Shown here piece by piece: positions 38,311 to 49,920 of a DNA stretch of 64,000 bases; the first letter of the stretch is position 1; each line of letters begins with the position of its first letter. The translations under genes and the position numbers were made by a program. The notes beneath the pieces are model-generated. The model did no database searches and was not told where the DNA came from. It saw only the letters and a list, made by a program, of their open reading frames with translations. Source of the stretch: Nageia nagi (taxonomy: Eukaryota; Pinophyta); the NCBI GenBank assembly GCA_050084985.1, contig JBITNC010000001.1, positions 144,460,001 to 144,524,000 of the forward strand, in the 5' to 3' direction.

Positions 38311-39355
38311 AATTTGCATAAGTCTATTTATATCAAAGATCTAAAAATTTAAGTAAATACTTTCAAAAAACTTTCCCCCTCTCTTACTTAAAATTGATCT
38401 CAACTCAACATGATCTTAAAAAAATGCTAGTTTTTCTTTGAAGGATACACTAAAAAAAATAAAAAGAAAGTTGTAGCTTCTAAGAATTGAAAAAAAAAAG
38501 ATCTTTTAATGTCAAGTACAAAATTATTTTTGACATTAAAGAAGAAAAAAAATACTTACCATCATTGCAAAAGATAAATGAAGGAAGAAACCTACTCCAT
38601 TTATGCATTTAATATGATAGAGATAAACCCAACACTCCATCTAAATTCATTGGTTTTTCCTACCAAATTTAATGCTTTTATGTATCTTTACTCCATGCAT
38701 AGCAAGTCATGATGGAAAAAGACTTATTTTACAAGTTAAAAATTAATGGAGAGAGTTAAATTAAGTGGATAAAAACTTACAAGAACCACTCGACAAAAAA
38801 AAATCAAAAAACATTGGGCGAGTTTAGTTGGCATAAGAGGGCAAGGCGTAGGAGAAGAGGAGAGGGGTCTATGGAGCAGAGCAAGCATTGAAGAAGAGGA
38901 GAGGGGTCTGCAAAGGAGAGATGGCCATGGAGGGGCTATGAAGGTGGGATGGTAGAGGGGCCATAGAGGAGGGAATAGAGTTCAGGTTTGAGGTTAATCA
39001 TGAGCTATGAGCAGATGGTGGTAAGTCATGATCACATACACATAGCATAAGGAAAAAAATATATCACAAGGGCCACAAGGACCCCTTTTATAGTGTAATT
39101 CCCTCTACCTCACTCTCTGAGCCATGATATAAGATGGTTTTTGAAATAAAAAAAATGCCCAATATAGCTACCCAAATAGAGAGGGAGGAGCTCTAAAGGG
39201 GCACAAGTTTTAAGAGGATAGAGCAACCTAGAGAAGAGTAAAGGATGGGTGATGCTTGTGCATGTGGTAGAGAGGGAGGAGCTCTAAGTGGATTGAGTAA
39301 AGGATTTCAGCCACTAGTGCTTAGCCATGAGAAGCATAATATCATGGAGTGGACT

Positions 39356-39503
39356 AGCCATGAGGAGGTCGACTGGTTTCAAATGCAACAGAGGTAAACT
39401 ACAAGGGTGAGACCACACAAGGCTGAGAGAGCCATGAGGAGTTCAACTGGTTTCAAATGCAATGAAGGTAAACTACAAGGGTGAGGCCACATAGGGCTGA
39501 GAT
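39356..39503. repeat. 74-bp tandem duplication in element D leader
   Basis: AGCCATGAGGAG(G/T)TC followed by ACTGGTTTCAAATGCAA and GGTAAACTACAAGGGTGAG starts at 39356 and again at 39430; about 90% alike. Confidence 0.8.
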
Positions 39504-40149
39504 AGCTATGCAAAAGAGACTCCATTTCAAAGCCACAAGCAAGAGGAGGCCAACTCTATAGAAGGAGGTGCATAGCCACCTACAAACATTTTTTTTTAAA
39601 TTTTCTTTTCCAAAAAAAACATTTATTGTAAAAAAAATTGTATTGAAATAAGTACTCTTACCCCTTTTATGAATGATTGAAAAAAAATTAAACTATATTG
39701 CAATTGCAAATAAATAATTTTATTTTCAACTAAGATAAGAAATTTGACTTCCCTCCTTTATTTTAACAAAAAAAAGAAAAAATCATATCTTATATAATGT
39801 TATAAGATTAAAAAAAACTTTATAAAAGATATGTATTTTTACAAAAAAAATGCAATTGTTATATACTCTCCTTTTTTTAAAAATGCTACCAACATAAGAG
39901 GTAATAAAAAATTGCATTTTATTGTTATTGTAACTACAAAACAAAGGACTAACATAGTTTTTTTTTCTTTTTTATTTTAATGTTAGTATTCTAATGAGTA
40001 TAATATTCAAAAAAGAAAGGAGGTTATACCTTCTCAAATTTTTACCTCACAAGGTTGTAAGTGAAAGAAGAATACTACCAAGTTGAAGAAGGATGAGATA
40101 TCTTTAAGAAGAAGAGCTTCCACACCTAGGATGTGAAGAGGAGCCTCCA

Positions 40150-40166
40150 AGGAGCTCTAACACCAA
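40150..40166 (-). promoter_or_regulatory. Primer-binding site of element D
   Basis: Minus strand reads TTTGGTGTTAGAGCTCC next to the 5' LTR. The usual plant copia site is TGGTATCAGAGC (initiator tRNA-Met); two to three bases differ. Confidence 0.75.
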
Positions 40167-40167
40167 A

Positions 40168-40655
40168 TTAAGGGATTACAATATAACATAAACAATCGTA
40201 ATCTACCAAGATCACATGTAAGATCACAATGCACACCTAATAAACTCAAAAAGTAATCTCACAAACATAACACAAGATGTAAGTGGTTCCTCCAACTAGG
40301 AGTACATCCACTAACTAGATCTCTCTTAATCTCAAATATAAACTCTTACAATTCTCTTAATCTCAACTCCTAAACACTATCATCTAGTATAACATTTCTT
40401 CACAAATTGGTGTGTGATCACAAAGAGGGAGCCTTCTATTTATAGGCCGAAATCCCTCTTTGAATCACCCTTTTACCTAATATACAAAAGCATGACATGC
40501 ACATCCTTTTACATAAGGGACATGCTCATGACATGGAGTGTAGGAGAAGTTACATTATCATATTCATTTAAATACTTAAGGTATCAAATGATACCCTTAA
40601 GTATTATAGAAGATTATTACATAACCTTTATAATAATGCATTATACATACCAACA
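40168..40655 (-). repeat. 5' LTR of element D
   Basis: 488 bases matching 31938-32425. Minus-strand start TGTTGGTATG at 40655; the other end is TTAAGGG where the partner LTR has TGAAGGG, so the terminal CA is mutated. Hairpin repeated at 40572-40604. Confidence 0.95.
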
Positions 40656-40660
40656 ATACT

Positions 40661-42015
40661 TGCATTAGAATAATTGATATCATGTGTTCTTTTATATATT
40701 TTTTTATCTTGATATTATGTAAAAGTATTTTAATACTATTATGGTTTCATGTGATATAGGAATTGTTGTCCTACAAGTGAACCACTTTGCTATTTGTAAG
40801 GATATGATTGGATATTGTTAGCCCATAAGGGAAGTAATTTCACTTAGGTTGCATGATTTTCATGTGTACTTATTCCCTTATGTTGTATATTTGTTTATTT
40901 TTGTATTTTGACGTTGTTAATAGACATTGTTTTGGCTTTTTGAGTCATTGTTGGGTTGGGAACAATGATGGATTAGCCTAGTTCTTCAACTTCATACCTG
41001 CAAATTTAAATAGAATATGGAGTTACTATTCATAAGATGAAATAAATGCATCTACTCTATGTAGTATTTTTAGGAAAAAGGGGGAAAATGCTAGGTTATT
41101 ATTTGATTAGTTTTTACATTTAATTTATGAGCAATGCATAAAGAAATTAGAAATGCATTTTTAAGTAACTAAGTAATTTTACATTATAATGCATTTAATT
41201 AATTAAGTTATTTTTAAATAATGTTTTGCATTATAGAAAAATGGAAAAGAAAGTAAATAGGTTAAAATTATTGTTATTTTTCATTTTAGGGTTTTGCTCC
41301 CAAAGAGAAACTTCCAAGAAGTTTTGAGGGGCGAACTTCCTTAAAGAGGTTGAAGTAACCATTCATGGCTTCCTCTTATCCTATTTATGGATGGTTGTTT
41401 ACAAATGAAGTATTCTTACTTGGAATTTAAAGGATTAGATTTACTTGCATGAAAGCATAATATTTGAAATCTAATATTAATAGTAAGTAGTAAAGATGTT
41501 ATCTCATTCTTTTTAGTTTATATTTTTGCATCAATTCTAGTCTAAATTAAGATTAGAACTTGGAACTATTTTATCCAATCAACATATATACTAGAACATA
41601 GTTATAAACTAAGAACACTAAAGCATTGAAAAAAAACTTAGAAATGTTACGTTCAGAATTAACCTTTAGCTGTTAGAAAAATGAATTAGAAAATGTAAAG
41701 CTAGTTCTACCTATGAAAGTTAAACACCTAGTCAAGAATAACAAGTAGGTTATCATTTGATAAAAGGTAGTAATTACAAGAGTTATGGGTAGGTAGTTAC
41801 TACAGGTTTAGTGGTGGTCTCTTGCATGTATTATGGGTAGACAAGAGTACATCAGTTAATTTTAGGGTAATGAAATTAATGTCAAGATCTTTCATAAGAG
41901 GTGATATGAATTTGATCCACTTGGCATATGCTAATAGATCACTATCATGGGGTAGCATGAAGTGATGGGAAAATTGTACTCCTGCATGTATGGTTTTGAG
42001 GTAGAATTTAGATGG
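40661..42015 (+). other. Right part of the chromovirus fragment (probable 3' LTR and flank)
   Basis: After removing D, this continues the plus-strand DNA from 31937. No coding motif. AAGAGAAACTTCCAAGAAGTTTTGAGG near 41305 and AT-rich DNA would suit LTR or untranslated sequence, but no second LTR is here to prove it. Confidence 0.4.
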
Positions 42016-42021
42016 ATGTTT

Positions 42022-43290
42022 CAAGAGGTTCATCATTAATTTAGGAACATAAAGCACATTTTTAATCATTTTCTCATGCATTATTATACTCTCAATCCCA
42101 TGGACTTCGATAATTGAGTTATTATCAATTACTACCATATCCTTTTTGTGTTTATGAAAGTTTTCAAACTTATCTTTCTCAAAACACATGTGATTTGTGC
42201 AACCTATATCAGTAATCTAAACATTTGAGGAAAAATTACTCTTGGAGTAAAGAACACAAATGTAAGAACTTTTATTATTATTCTTTTCCTTGAAGTTGTT
42301 TATTTTTCCTTTTCCTTTATTATTTAACTCTTTCATCTTTTTCAAGCAATAGATCTCTTTATGTTCATAAATGCCATAAAAGTTGCAATTTCCATTAATT
42401 TTGGTCTTACCATTGAAATTATTTACTTTGCTTTTACCTTTATGTTAATTATTCCAATTTTTCTTTACATTATTATTATAAGGAGCATTAGAATACTTCT
42501 TTTGGTTCTTGGACTTCTTCTTAAAAGGAGTCTTGGTTGCTCCCGAAGCAAGGTTGTACTCCTTTGAAGTTGATAACAATAATTTCTTGTTGAGGGTTTC
42601 CTCATGTTTCAAGAGAATCCTAGAAAGGTTCTCTAAGGAGAAGGTTTACTCCTCATCATCAAGCCTTATTTCAATGATGATCATAAAGTGACTGAGCTTG
42701 GATGAAAGGCTTTTCAAGATGATGAAAATCATAAACTTATCATTTATCTAATTGCATCCACAAGCCACAATATGAGTACTTAATTATATTATCTTTGTTA
42801 GGTAGATTACCACACTTTCATCCTCCCCTTCACAAGTTTGCAAAAAAATTTGAAGGATAATGAATCTCTTTAAAAATTTGGACCTAATATAGATCTTTTT
42901 AAGGCAATCCCAATATTCTTTAGCAATAGTGGAGATTGATATCATGAGGAGAATCTCATTAGAAACCATATGAAAGATCATTAAAGTGACTAGTTCACTT
43001 TTGTTATTGTAGATTTCAAGTGCATTATCTTTAGTTGGAGCAAATTCATCCTCATTTATAGTTTTCCAAAACTTGCATGGTTGAAGTTATGCTTTCATCT
43101 TTGGTTCCCAAATGCCATAGTTGGAGCCATCAAGGATATGCTTTGGAGTGAAGGAACTTTCTCCTATTTTCTCTACAAAAAGAATGATAATTTTTCTATT
43201 AAAGGTACAAAAGGACTTATTGAAGTCTACACTACCATTTGTGAACAAAATAATTGAAATTTGAGTGTTAGTATACAAATAATCCAATTG
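42022..43290 (-). pseudogene. Copia relic E: gag and protease half of a split element
   Basis: Read downward from about 43190: SSFTPKHILDGSNYGIWEPK, then LVTLMIFHMVSNEILLMISI, YWDCLKKIYIRSKFLKRF, LQTCEGEDESVVIYLTKII (42981-42784), TFSLENLSRILLKHEETLNK near 42620, a KTPFKKKSKNQKK tail, and protease-side CFEKDKFENFHKHKKDMVVI with MIKNVLYVPKLMMNLL (42189-42030). Homology to D stops near 42022, exactly where relic C begins. The rest of the open frame to 41800 is unrelated read-in. Several stops. Confidence 0.8.
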
Positions 43291-43762
43291 TTAAGTATAT
43301 TATTTCATTTGTAAACCAATCAATTTTTCAATTGTAAAGAACTAATGCAAATTATGCAATTTCTAAGCATATTGCAAATTGTATTGTAGCTTTTTGATTT
43401 TATAAGTTTATTGTGTAGACTTGTAAGGCATATAAATAATAGTTAGTGCAACTTATTTTACATTGATTAGCACCAAAAATTGTAGGTTAGTAAAGTCTAA
43501 ACTTCATTTTTTGGTTAGTATTAGATTTTAGTACACACTTTTACTTTTATACTTAGTTTTAATGACTTTGAGAATTTGTTGAGTATTTTGTCAATTATTT
43601 TAAACCATTAGAGAAAAATAACCACACAAGATAGGTTAGTAATTTCCTTATGATTAGTGGTTATTTATAAGAAAATGCTATAAAATACTTTTACATCTTT
43701 TTATCTAACATAAGAGACATAACAAAGAAACAAAGATAAACTTGTGCAATATTTGGTAAGAC
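43291..43762. other. AT-rich flank, probably leader of the split copia element
   Basis: No coding or repeat signal. It lies between gag of relic E and element F. Confidence 0.35.
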
Positions 43763-43769
43763 TCATTCA

Positions 43770-44299
43770 TATTATTAGTTTTTTGGAGCCTAAAATTGCT
43801 AAGTTTAATTATTTATTTTTTCTATCAATATCCAACTCTAGCAAACTGATTATTTTTTTTAATTTTAGTCTGTTGCATAGATAGAATTGCATGGCTGCCT
43901 AAGCCATATTGTAACCTACTTTCTATAAGTAAGAGAGGGGATTATATTGTTTGTATGCTACAAAATTATTGTATAAGGTTCAAGATTGAGTTTGAGAGAG
44001 GATTGTTGATGAGAAGAAGAGCAAGTAGAGACAAGTGTGTGAGGGTTCCAGACTCTATTTCAAAGAGGATTGATTGTAACATTGTTGCAAGGGAGATCCC
44101 TTTGAGGAATAATAGAAGGAGGATTATTTTATGGAGTAGCTTAGATTTTGGGTGAACCACTACATATGTTATGTTTATTTATGATTTATTGTTGTGTGTG
44201 TTATTTCTCTAATATTTTTTATTCTATTGTTATATTGAATCTATGATATATATATTTCTCCAAGAAGATTAATTTTTATTTAATCAATAAATCCCAACA
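43770..44299 (+). repeat. 5' LTR of element F
   Basis: Matches 45313-45804 (TTTTGG(A/G)GCCTAAAATTGC, TAAGAGAGGGGATTATATT, GGGTTCCAGACTCTATTT, GAGATCCCTTTGAGGAATA). It ends ATCCCAACA. The 38 extra bases begin after GGGGATTATATT. Confidence 0.88.
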
Positions 44300-44362
44300 A
44301 CTAGGATCAGAGCTAACTGGTATCAAATCTAACTAGTATCATAGCTAACTGGTATCATCTAA
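44299..44362 (+). promoter_or_regulatory. Primer-binding site of element F, repeated four times
   Basis: Four 16-base units in register: AACTAGGATCAGAGCT, AACTGGTATCAAATCT, AACTAGTATCATAGCT, AACTGGTATCATCTAA. Each resembles TGGTATCAGAGC, the copia site for initiator tRNA-Met. The first is at the normal position next to the LTR. Confidence 0.8.
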
Positions 44363-44399
44363 ATGAGTTCAATATGATTATTAGTAAGTTAGCCTTTTG

Positions 44400-44830
44400 T
44401 TAAAGTTAAAATAGAGGAAGAGATGAAGGCCATTATATTCTTGTATTCATTACCTGATAGTTGGGAGAGCTTGATAATGGATATTATTACTATTTTTGGT
44501 ATTTTTTATTTTGATGATGCAATAAGTGTAGTCCTTGGAAATGAGATGCAATGGAAGAGCATAGGAGAGTCATCATCTGATGTAGTACTAATTTTCAAAG
44601 AATAATAGAGGGTAAGAGGAGTGAGTTCGAGGAACCGTGAAGAGCAAAGTAGATCCAATTCTAAAGGAAGATTGGAATGTTGGTATTGTCATAAGAAGAT
44701 GTACCTAAAGAAGGACTATTGGGATCAAAAAGTAGAGGAAGAGGAAGCAAATATTATCAAGGAAGAGGCCTTGATTCTTTCATCTATGGAGGATTAGCAA
44801 GCAATGGGAGATGGGATACATGTTTAGGAA
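44400..44830 (+). pseudogene. gag remnant of element F
   Basis: [20 protein letters not shown] near 44420 is the copia gag LL-x-SLP-x-SWE motif. After two stops at 44603-44608 comes a basic stretch and CWYCHKKMYLKKDYW near 44677, a CCHC knuckle with His replaced and the last Cys replaced by Tyr. The reading fades after IIKEEALILSSMED near 44800. No protease motif. Confidence 0.75.
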
Positions 44831-45312
44831 GATGTACATGGATTAGGATTTATTGTATGACTTTAGGATGGAACACATAATATGGTTATAGATTTGGATC
44901 ATTATGACCCCAAGTCCCTAATTTGGAACATAATTCCACACTTGGGGAGTGTGCTTTCAAAACTAGTGGAAAATCCATATTATGTGTGCATGTTATGGGT
45001 CATCCATAGTATGTAGATATTGCCACAATGGTGATTTTTGATTCACCATGATACATGATCATTCTAAGGATGTTGTTATTATCACTAATGTGTGGTAGGT
45101 AGATTATGTATTGCTTGTTGATTATAAGATAAAAATGTGTGGATGACACTAGTCTAGTGTGATGGTTTAGAGCATGAATACAACAATATGGAGGAAGTGA
45201 CATTCTTTGTTTGGTTGAAGAGTTATCTTCAATAGATGCAATAATGGTAGAGTTATTGTGATTTAGTCTTAAGTTACAAGGTTATTGCAGCAATTTAAGT
45301 CTCCAAGTGGGA

Positions 45313-45804
45313 TATCATTACTTTTTGGGGCCTAAAATTGCTAAGTTTAATTATTTATTTTTTCTATCAATAACCACCTACAACAAATCGATTGTTTTTT
45401 CTAATTTTATTGTGTTGTATGGATAGAATAGCATGGCTTCCCAAGCCACATTATTTCCTACTTTCTATAAGTAAGAGAGGGGATTATATTTTTTGAGTTT
45501 GAGAGAGGATTATTGATGAGAAGAAGAACAAGGACATACTAGCATGTGAGGGTTCCAGACTCTATTTTATAAAGGATTGATTGTAACATTATTGCAAGGG
45601 AGATCCCTTTGAGGAATAATAGAAGGAAGATTATTTTATGGAGTAGCCCATATTTTGGGTGAAGTACTACACATTTTATGTTTGTTTCTTATTTATTATT
45701 ATGTGGATTATTTCTTTTATGTTGTTTATTCTATTATTACATTGAATCTTTGATATATATTGTTCCAAGAAGATTAATTTCTATTTAATCAGTAAATCCC
45801 AACA
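45313..45804 (+). repeat. 3' LTR of element F
   Basis: 492 bases. The preceding AAGTCTCCAAGTGGGA is the copia-type polypurine tract with CCAAGTGGGA, then the LTR start is TATCATTAC where TG is expected. Confidence 0.88.
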
Positions 45805-46790
45805 TCATTATCGATAGCAAACTAATCATTTGTAGCACCTTAAGCAAGTAAGATTGACAAGTTCTCAAAAATTCTAAGATGGTTAATACTCTCAAAATTT
45901 TATTTCTCAAGAATTTCTCATTTTTTGAATATTTTATTTCTTTCCTTCTCCTTAGGTTTCTTCTAAAGATGATCTTTGTTCCTTTCTATCACAACCTATT
46001 AACTACTCACCATGGATTCCCTTGATGATGTATGGACTATGTGATGTTTATTTGTATATGAAATAATAAAGACATTATGATGATTATTTCATGAATATAC
46101 TTTTTATGAGTATTGTTAAAAATGCAATTGTAAATAATTTTGATGATTATGATTATTGCTATTTTGTATTGTCGAGATGTTGTATCTACATATTTAGAAG
46201 ATAGGTATGAAGGCAGAATGCTCATGTATGGTTAAGGAAATAATTTCTTAAGGTTAGTATTTGGATCTTGAAATCCATTGGAATGCCTCTAATAGCCAAA
46301 GGTAATATGTCATGTAGCTACATGAGACAAGGACCAAAAGAGCCTCCTGGGAATCATGCCTTTGGTTCTTATTGTGAATTGCAACCAAGGACCCCTTAAT
46401 GAGAACATTAGTAGGGGTAGGTGAGTTATTTCGTTATTATTGGGTGTTGAGATTAATTTAATTAACTATAGATTAATTAAATTAATAAGTTATTTATAAA
46501 ATATTAAATTTCTAAATATTAATTTAATTAATTAGGGATTAATTAAATTATGTGGTAAAGTATTAATTTAATTAAGTAATTAAATTGGATAGGATAAGCC
46601 ACTAGAGTGAATGCTAAGGACTAGAGGGTGATTAAGTAGCAAGAATTCCCAAGGGAGATGTTACCTGCATTCAAAAATCAATGCAAGAGGTACCTTATTA
46701 CCAGTAGATGACACTAGAATTCTTTTCAAGTGCCATTTCACATGGATGAAGTCACAGTTGAGCTAGTGAATATTCAGGTAATGATACATG
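45805..46790. other. No gene seen
   Basis: AT-rich; TTAATTTAATTAA-type runs at 46440-46590. No motif-bearing frame. Confidence 0.35.
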
Positions 46791-46791
46791 C

Positions 46792-48010
46792 ATGGAAGTG
46801 GTTTGGACTAGAAGGAGGTGGGGGGAGTGGTTGGGTATTTTAAAAGATCTTGGAAGTTGCCTTACATCCCTAACTGAGTGGAGAAAATGTAAATTTCATT
46901 TGCAAGAAGCATTGATGATCATGGAGGAAGGAAGGTTTGGGAGCCTAGAAGGGGGTACCAAAACCTTCCAAGCTTCTAGTGAGTGATGATGTCATAGCAT
47001 TGGTTTCTCAGGTAGGGTACATGGACTTTTTGGAGGTTTTTTTATGGGTATGATGTGAACATCATACATCAAATGGTAAGTAGCTAGGTGGAAGGCATGA
47101 TCTCGATAAGAATTTTTCCCTTTAACATCACAACAAAATTGCTAATTGAGGTTACAAGGTTATTAGATGATATACTAAAAATTCAAAGGGACAAGCATCC
47201 CCAATAGATGGAATTATAATTTTCAAGAAAGTAGAAAAGATAGGGTGGGATGGAAAATATATCTTGCAAGAGGGCCTTCCCCAATAGTGACCGAAGGTGG
47301 TAGGGATGGTGATAAGCTACATTACATTGGATACACATATGACATGGTGTGTGGCTACCATTTATCCATATTGAACTATATTTAGTGGAAGAAAAGAGTA
47401 AATGTGCTCCATTTCTTATTTAATAAGATGAAGAAGTTTGCGATAGACTTTTAGAAAGGTAAAATGAATTATACCTTACATCAAGGTTTATTCCTAATTA
47501 TGGCTAAGTACATGGCCAAAAAATAAGGTTAGATGGGGGAGCTGAAAGATTTTATTCTAAAGTGGGATGAGGAGGAGAATTCAAGGGAGAATAGAGGCAC
47601 ATTATGAGGGCAAGAGAAATGTAAGCATAAGAGTGGCAAAGCAAGAGATCCTAGCCGAAGATGCTTAAGGTGGAAGGAAAAATTGGTGACTAAGGAGGAC
47701 TTTAATGATTCATCTTATTATAGCCTAAAAGGTCACTAATAGACATTGGAACAAAATGCAAGGGGAAGAAACCTAAGTCTACAAAGGACTTATTGTTAAG
47801 AGAGATTGGCCCCCTTCAAGATATGTTTATGGCATGGCTGAGAAATATTATAGCCCAAGTGGAAAAGCTCCAAGAGCTAGTCTAGGAAGAGATAGAACAG
47901 TAAAAAGCATTGGGAATGCTAATGCATGGACTATCAATGGAATGATCAAGTATTGGATGATTTTTTGAATTCCTTTTGTAAGACTATAGGAAGTATTTTA
48001 GGTTCCAATA
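46792..48010 (+). pseudogene. Degenerate coding-like region of unknown family
   Basis: Several plus-strand frames carry coding-like text broken by many stops: 46792-46986 (64 aa, no motif), near 47035 FYGYDVNIIHQMVSSWVEG then KLLIEVTRLLDDIL, near 47340 VCGYHLSILNYI, then KMKKFAIDF and YTLHQGLFLIMAKYMAKK near 47450. The order and style resemble accessory ORFs of plant gypsy elements as I remember them, but this is weak. G+C is higher than in the flanks. Confidence 0.3.
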
Positions 48011-48470
48011 GGCATAAGGTAAGCAATAGTGTATATGTGTAATAATTTTGTTATTCGTAATGTTATGTTGAAAATCAAGGCATAAATAGATGTAACAAAA
48101 ACCACCATTAATATATATATCAAAAAATTAAGGTAATTAAATTAAATTAATAGTTTAGTAAAATATTAAAATTTGATACCTAAATTTTTAAATAAAATAA
48201 TAGATAAATAATTTAAAATGATAAGCTTAAAAGATAAGCTTGCCACATCATGATAAGGATAAAGTTTAATGACAATGAGGAAATTAATTGGTTACTGCCT
48301 TCAAATAATATTATTTTATTCTAAACTAAAGCTAAAAATAAACCTTAGTCTCTCAATATTCACCTTTTATATATTATGGTAAGGAGACTCTGAAGGAATT
48401 ATGATTCAAGGTGAAAGCTAGGGTTTTCAACCAAGAAGAAATAGGCAATTCGAGGTTGGCCTCTTTCATG

Positions 48471-49190
48471 ATATAGTTTTTATTTTTGCTTTCATTTATG
48501 TTCAGTAGATTTAATATTATTTTTAAGTACAAAATAATATTCTCTTTTGATAGATCTAAGTTATAGATTAGTCAAAAAAAATTATTGATATTGTAGATCT
48601 CATTATAGATCTGAATCAAATAGAGTTAAATATATCTCCTTTGTTGGGTATTTGATCCAATTAGAGTAATTTCTCAAGTTGAAAGTAAAAGATTTAAATA
48701 TGAGTACAAATTATATTATCCAATTTCTTTAATATTATATAGTTTTTATGTTTGCTCTCTTTTATGTTTGGTGGATTTAATATTATTTTTAAGTAGAAAA
48801 ATAATATTCTCCTTTGATAGATCTAAGTTGTAGATCATCCAAAAAAAATTGATATTGTAGATCTCATTATAGATCTGAACCAAATAAAGTTTAATAAATC
48901 TCTTTCGTTGGGTGTTTGATCCAATTAGAGAGTAATGTCTTAGGTTGAAAGTAGATCTAAATTTGAGCACAAATTATATTATCCAATTTCTTTAATATTA
49001 TATAGTTTTTATTTTTACTCTCTTTTATGTTTGATAGATTTAATATTATTTTTAAGTAGAAAAATAATATTCTCCTTTGATAGATCTGAGTTATAGATCA
49101 ACAAAAAACAAATTGATATTGTAGATTTCATAATTGATCTGAATCAAATAGAGTCTTATATCTCCTTCATTGAGAACTTCATATCATAAG
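48471..49190. repeat. About 265-bp tandem repeat, 2.7 copies
   Basis: ATATAGTTTTTAT followed by TTTAATATTATTTTTAAGTA, ATAATATTCTC, TTGATAGATCT, TTGATATTGTAGAT and GATCTGAA recurs from 48471, 48737 and 49000. Copies 1 and 2 end TTATCCAATTTCTTTAATAT; copy 3 is cut short. No coding content; AGATCT occurs many times. Confidence 0.88.
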
Positions 49191-49920
49191 TGAAATTGAT
49201 ATTATAATTTAAGTTTAATTAATAATTTATAAAATTTATGTTTTAGAAATAAAGAAATTGAATTATTTCTAGAATATACATATTAGATATTAAATTATAA
49301 ATTTTAAATTCAGAATTGTAATTATTTTTTTAGAAGAAAAAGATATATAAAAATAATTACATAATAGAATATGTTTTCTTTTGTGAGAAAGAATTCAAGA
49401 ATTCTTTAGAAGATTTACAAATTCGAGATGTTATATGAAGATTTTAAAGTCTTTAGGAAAAGAAAATTATTTTAATAATAAATTGTTATTAAAATAATAA
49501 GTTGTAAATATTATTTTAGTATTGAGAATCTATATTAAAATAATATTAGATTTATTCTTTTCTTTTATAAAAGATTAAAGTTAATTTAGAGAATTGATTT
49601 AGAAGATTGAAATAAGGTTTTATCTTATTTTCTTAGCAATAAATTTTAGAGACAAAATTATTGAAGAAAAGGAAATGATATAAATATTCTTTTTATCACT
49701 ATCTTAGGTAGTTAACTTAAAATAGGATTTTAAGTTGACTACAAGAAAAAAAAGTTGTTAAATTTATGATATTAGCTATGATTTTTGTTAATTAAAGTCT
49801 AGAGAAATATATTAATTACCATACTTTGAATCTAGGGTTGATAGATTCACCTTCTTAATCTTTTCTAAAATAGAAGCCAAAATTGAGAAGGCCACTTCAA
49901 TAACAAAATAAGATACCATG
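49191..49920. other. AT-rich DNA, no gene seen
   Basis: Composed almost wholly of A and T with GATT/TTAAT words. No frame or repeat boundary recognised. Confidence 0.4.

Larger units (their letters stand above)
37116..40150 (-). other. Long non-coding leader of element D
   Basis: About 3 kb between gag and the 5' LTR with no motif-bearing frame. It contains a minisatellite (37970-38310), AG-rich repeats near 38835-38960, a 74-bp duplication (39356-39503) and A/T homopolymer-rich stretches (39580-40000). Unusually long for a copia leader, so captured non-element DNA is possible. Confidence 0.6.
31938..40655 (-). mobile_element. Element D: structurally complete Ty1/copia retrotransposon
   Basis: 8718 bases with two 488-base LTRs, TSD ATACT on both sides, polypurine tract, primer-binding site, and a full gag-protease-integrase-RT-RNase H series in copia order on the minus strand, all broken by stops and frameshifts. 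It has an unusually long (about 3 kb) non-coding leader rich in minisatellites. It is inserted in the chromovirus fragment, whose sequence resumes at 40661. LTRs are over 90% alike by eye. Confidence 0.92.
43770..45804 (+). mobile_element. Element F: short non-autonomous copia-type LTR element
   Basis: Two LTRs (43770-44299 and 45313-45804) enclose about 1 kb holding only a gag remnant. PBS and purine-rich tract are in the expected places. The LTRs differ mainly by a 38-base insertion in the left one near 43950. TCATT lies at 43763-43767 and 45805-45809, suggesting a TSD offset by two bases from my LTR start. Protease, integrase, RT and RNase H are deleted. Confidence 0.85.

Noticed and set aside
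41800-42029. C-terminal half of the 129-codon frame ending at 41800
   Set aside because: Copia homology stops at 42022; the rest is read-in from the unrelated chromovirus-side DNA.
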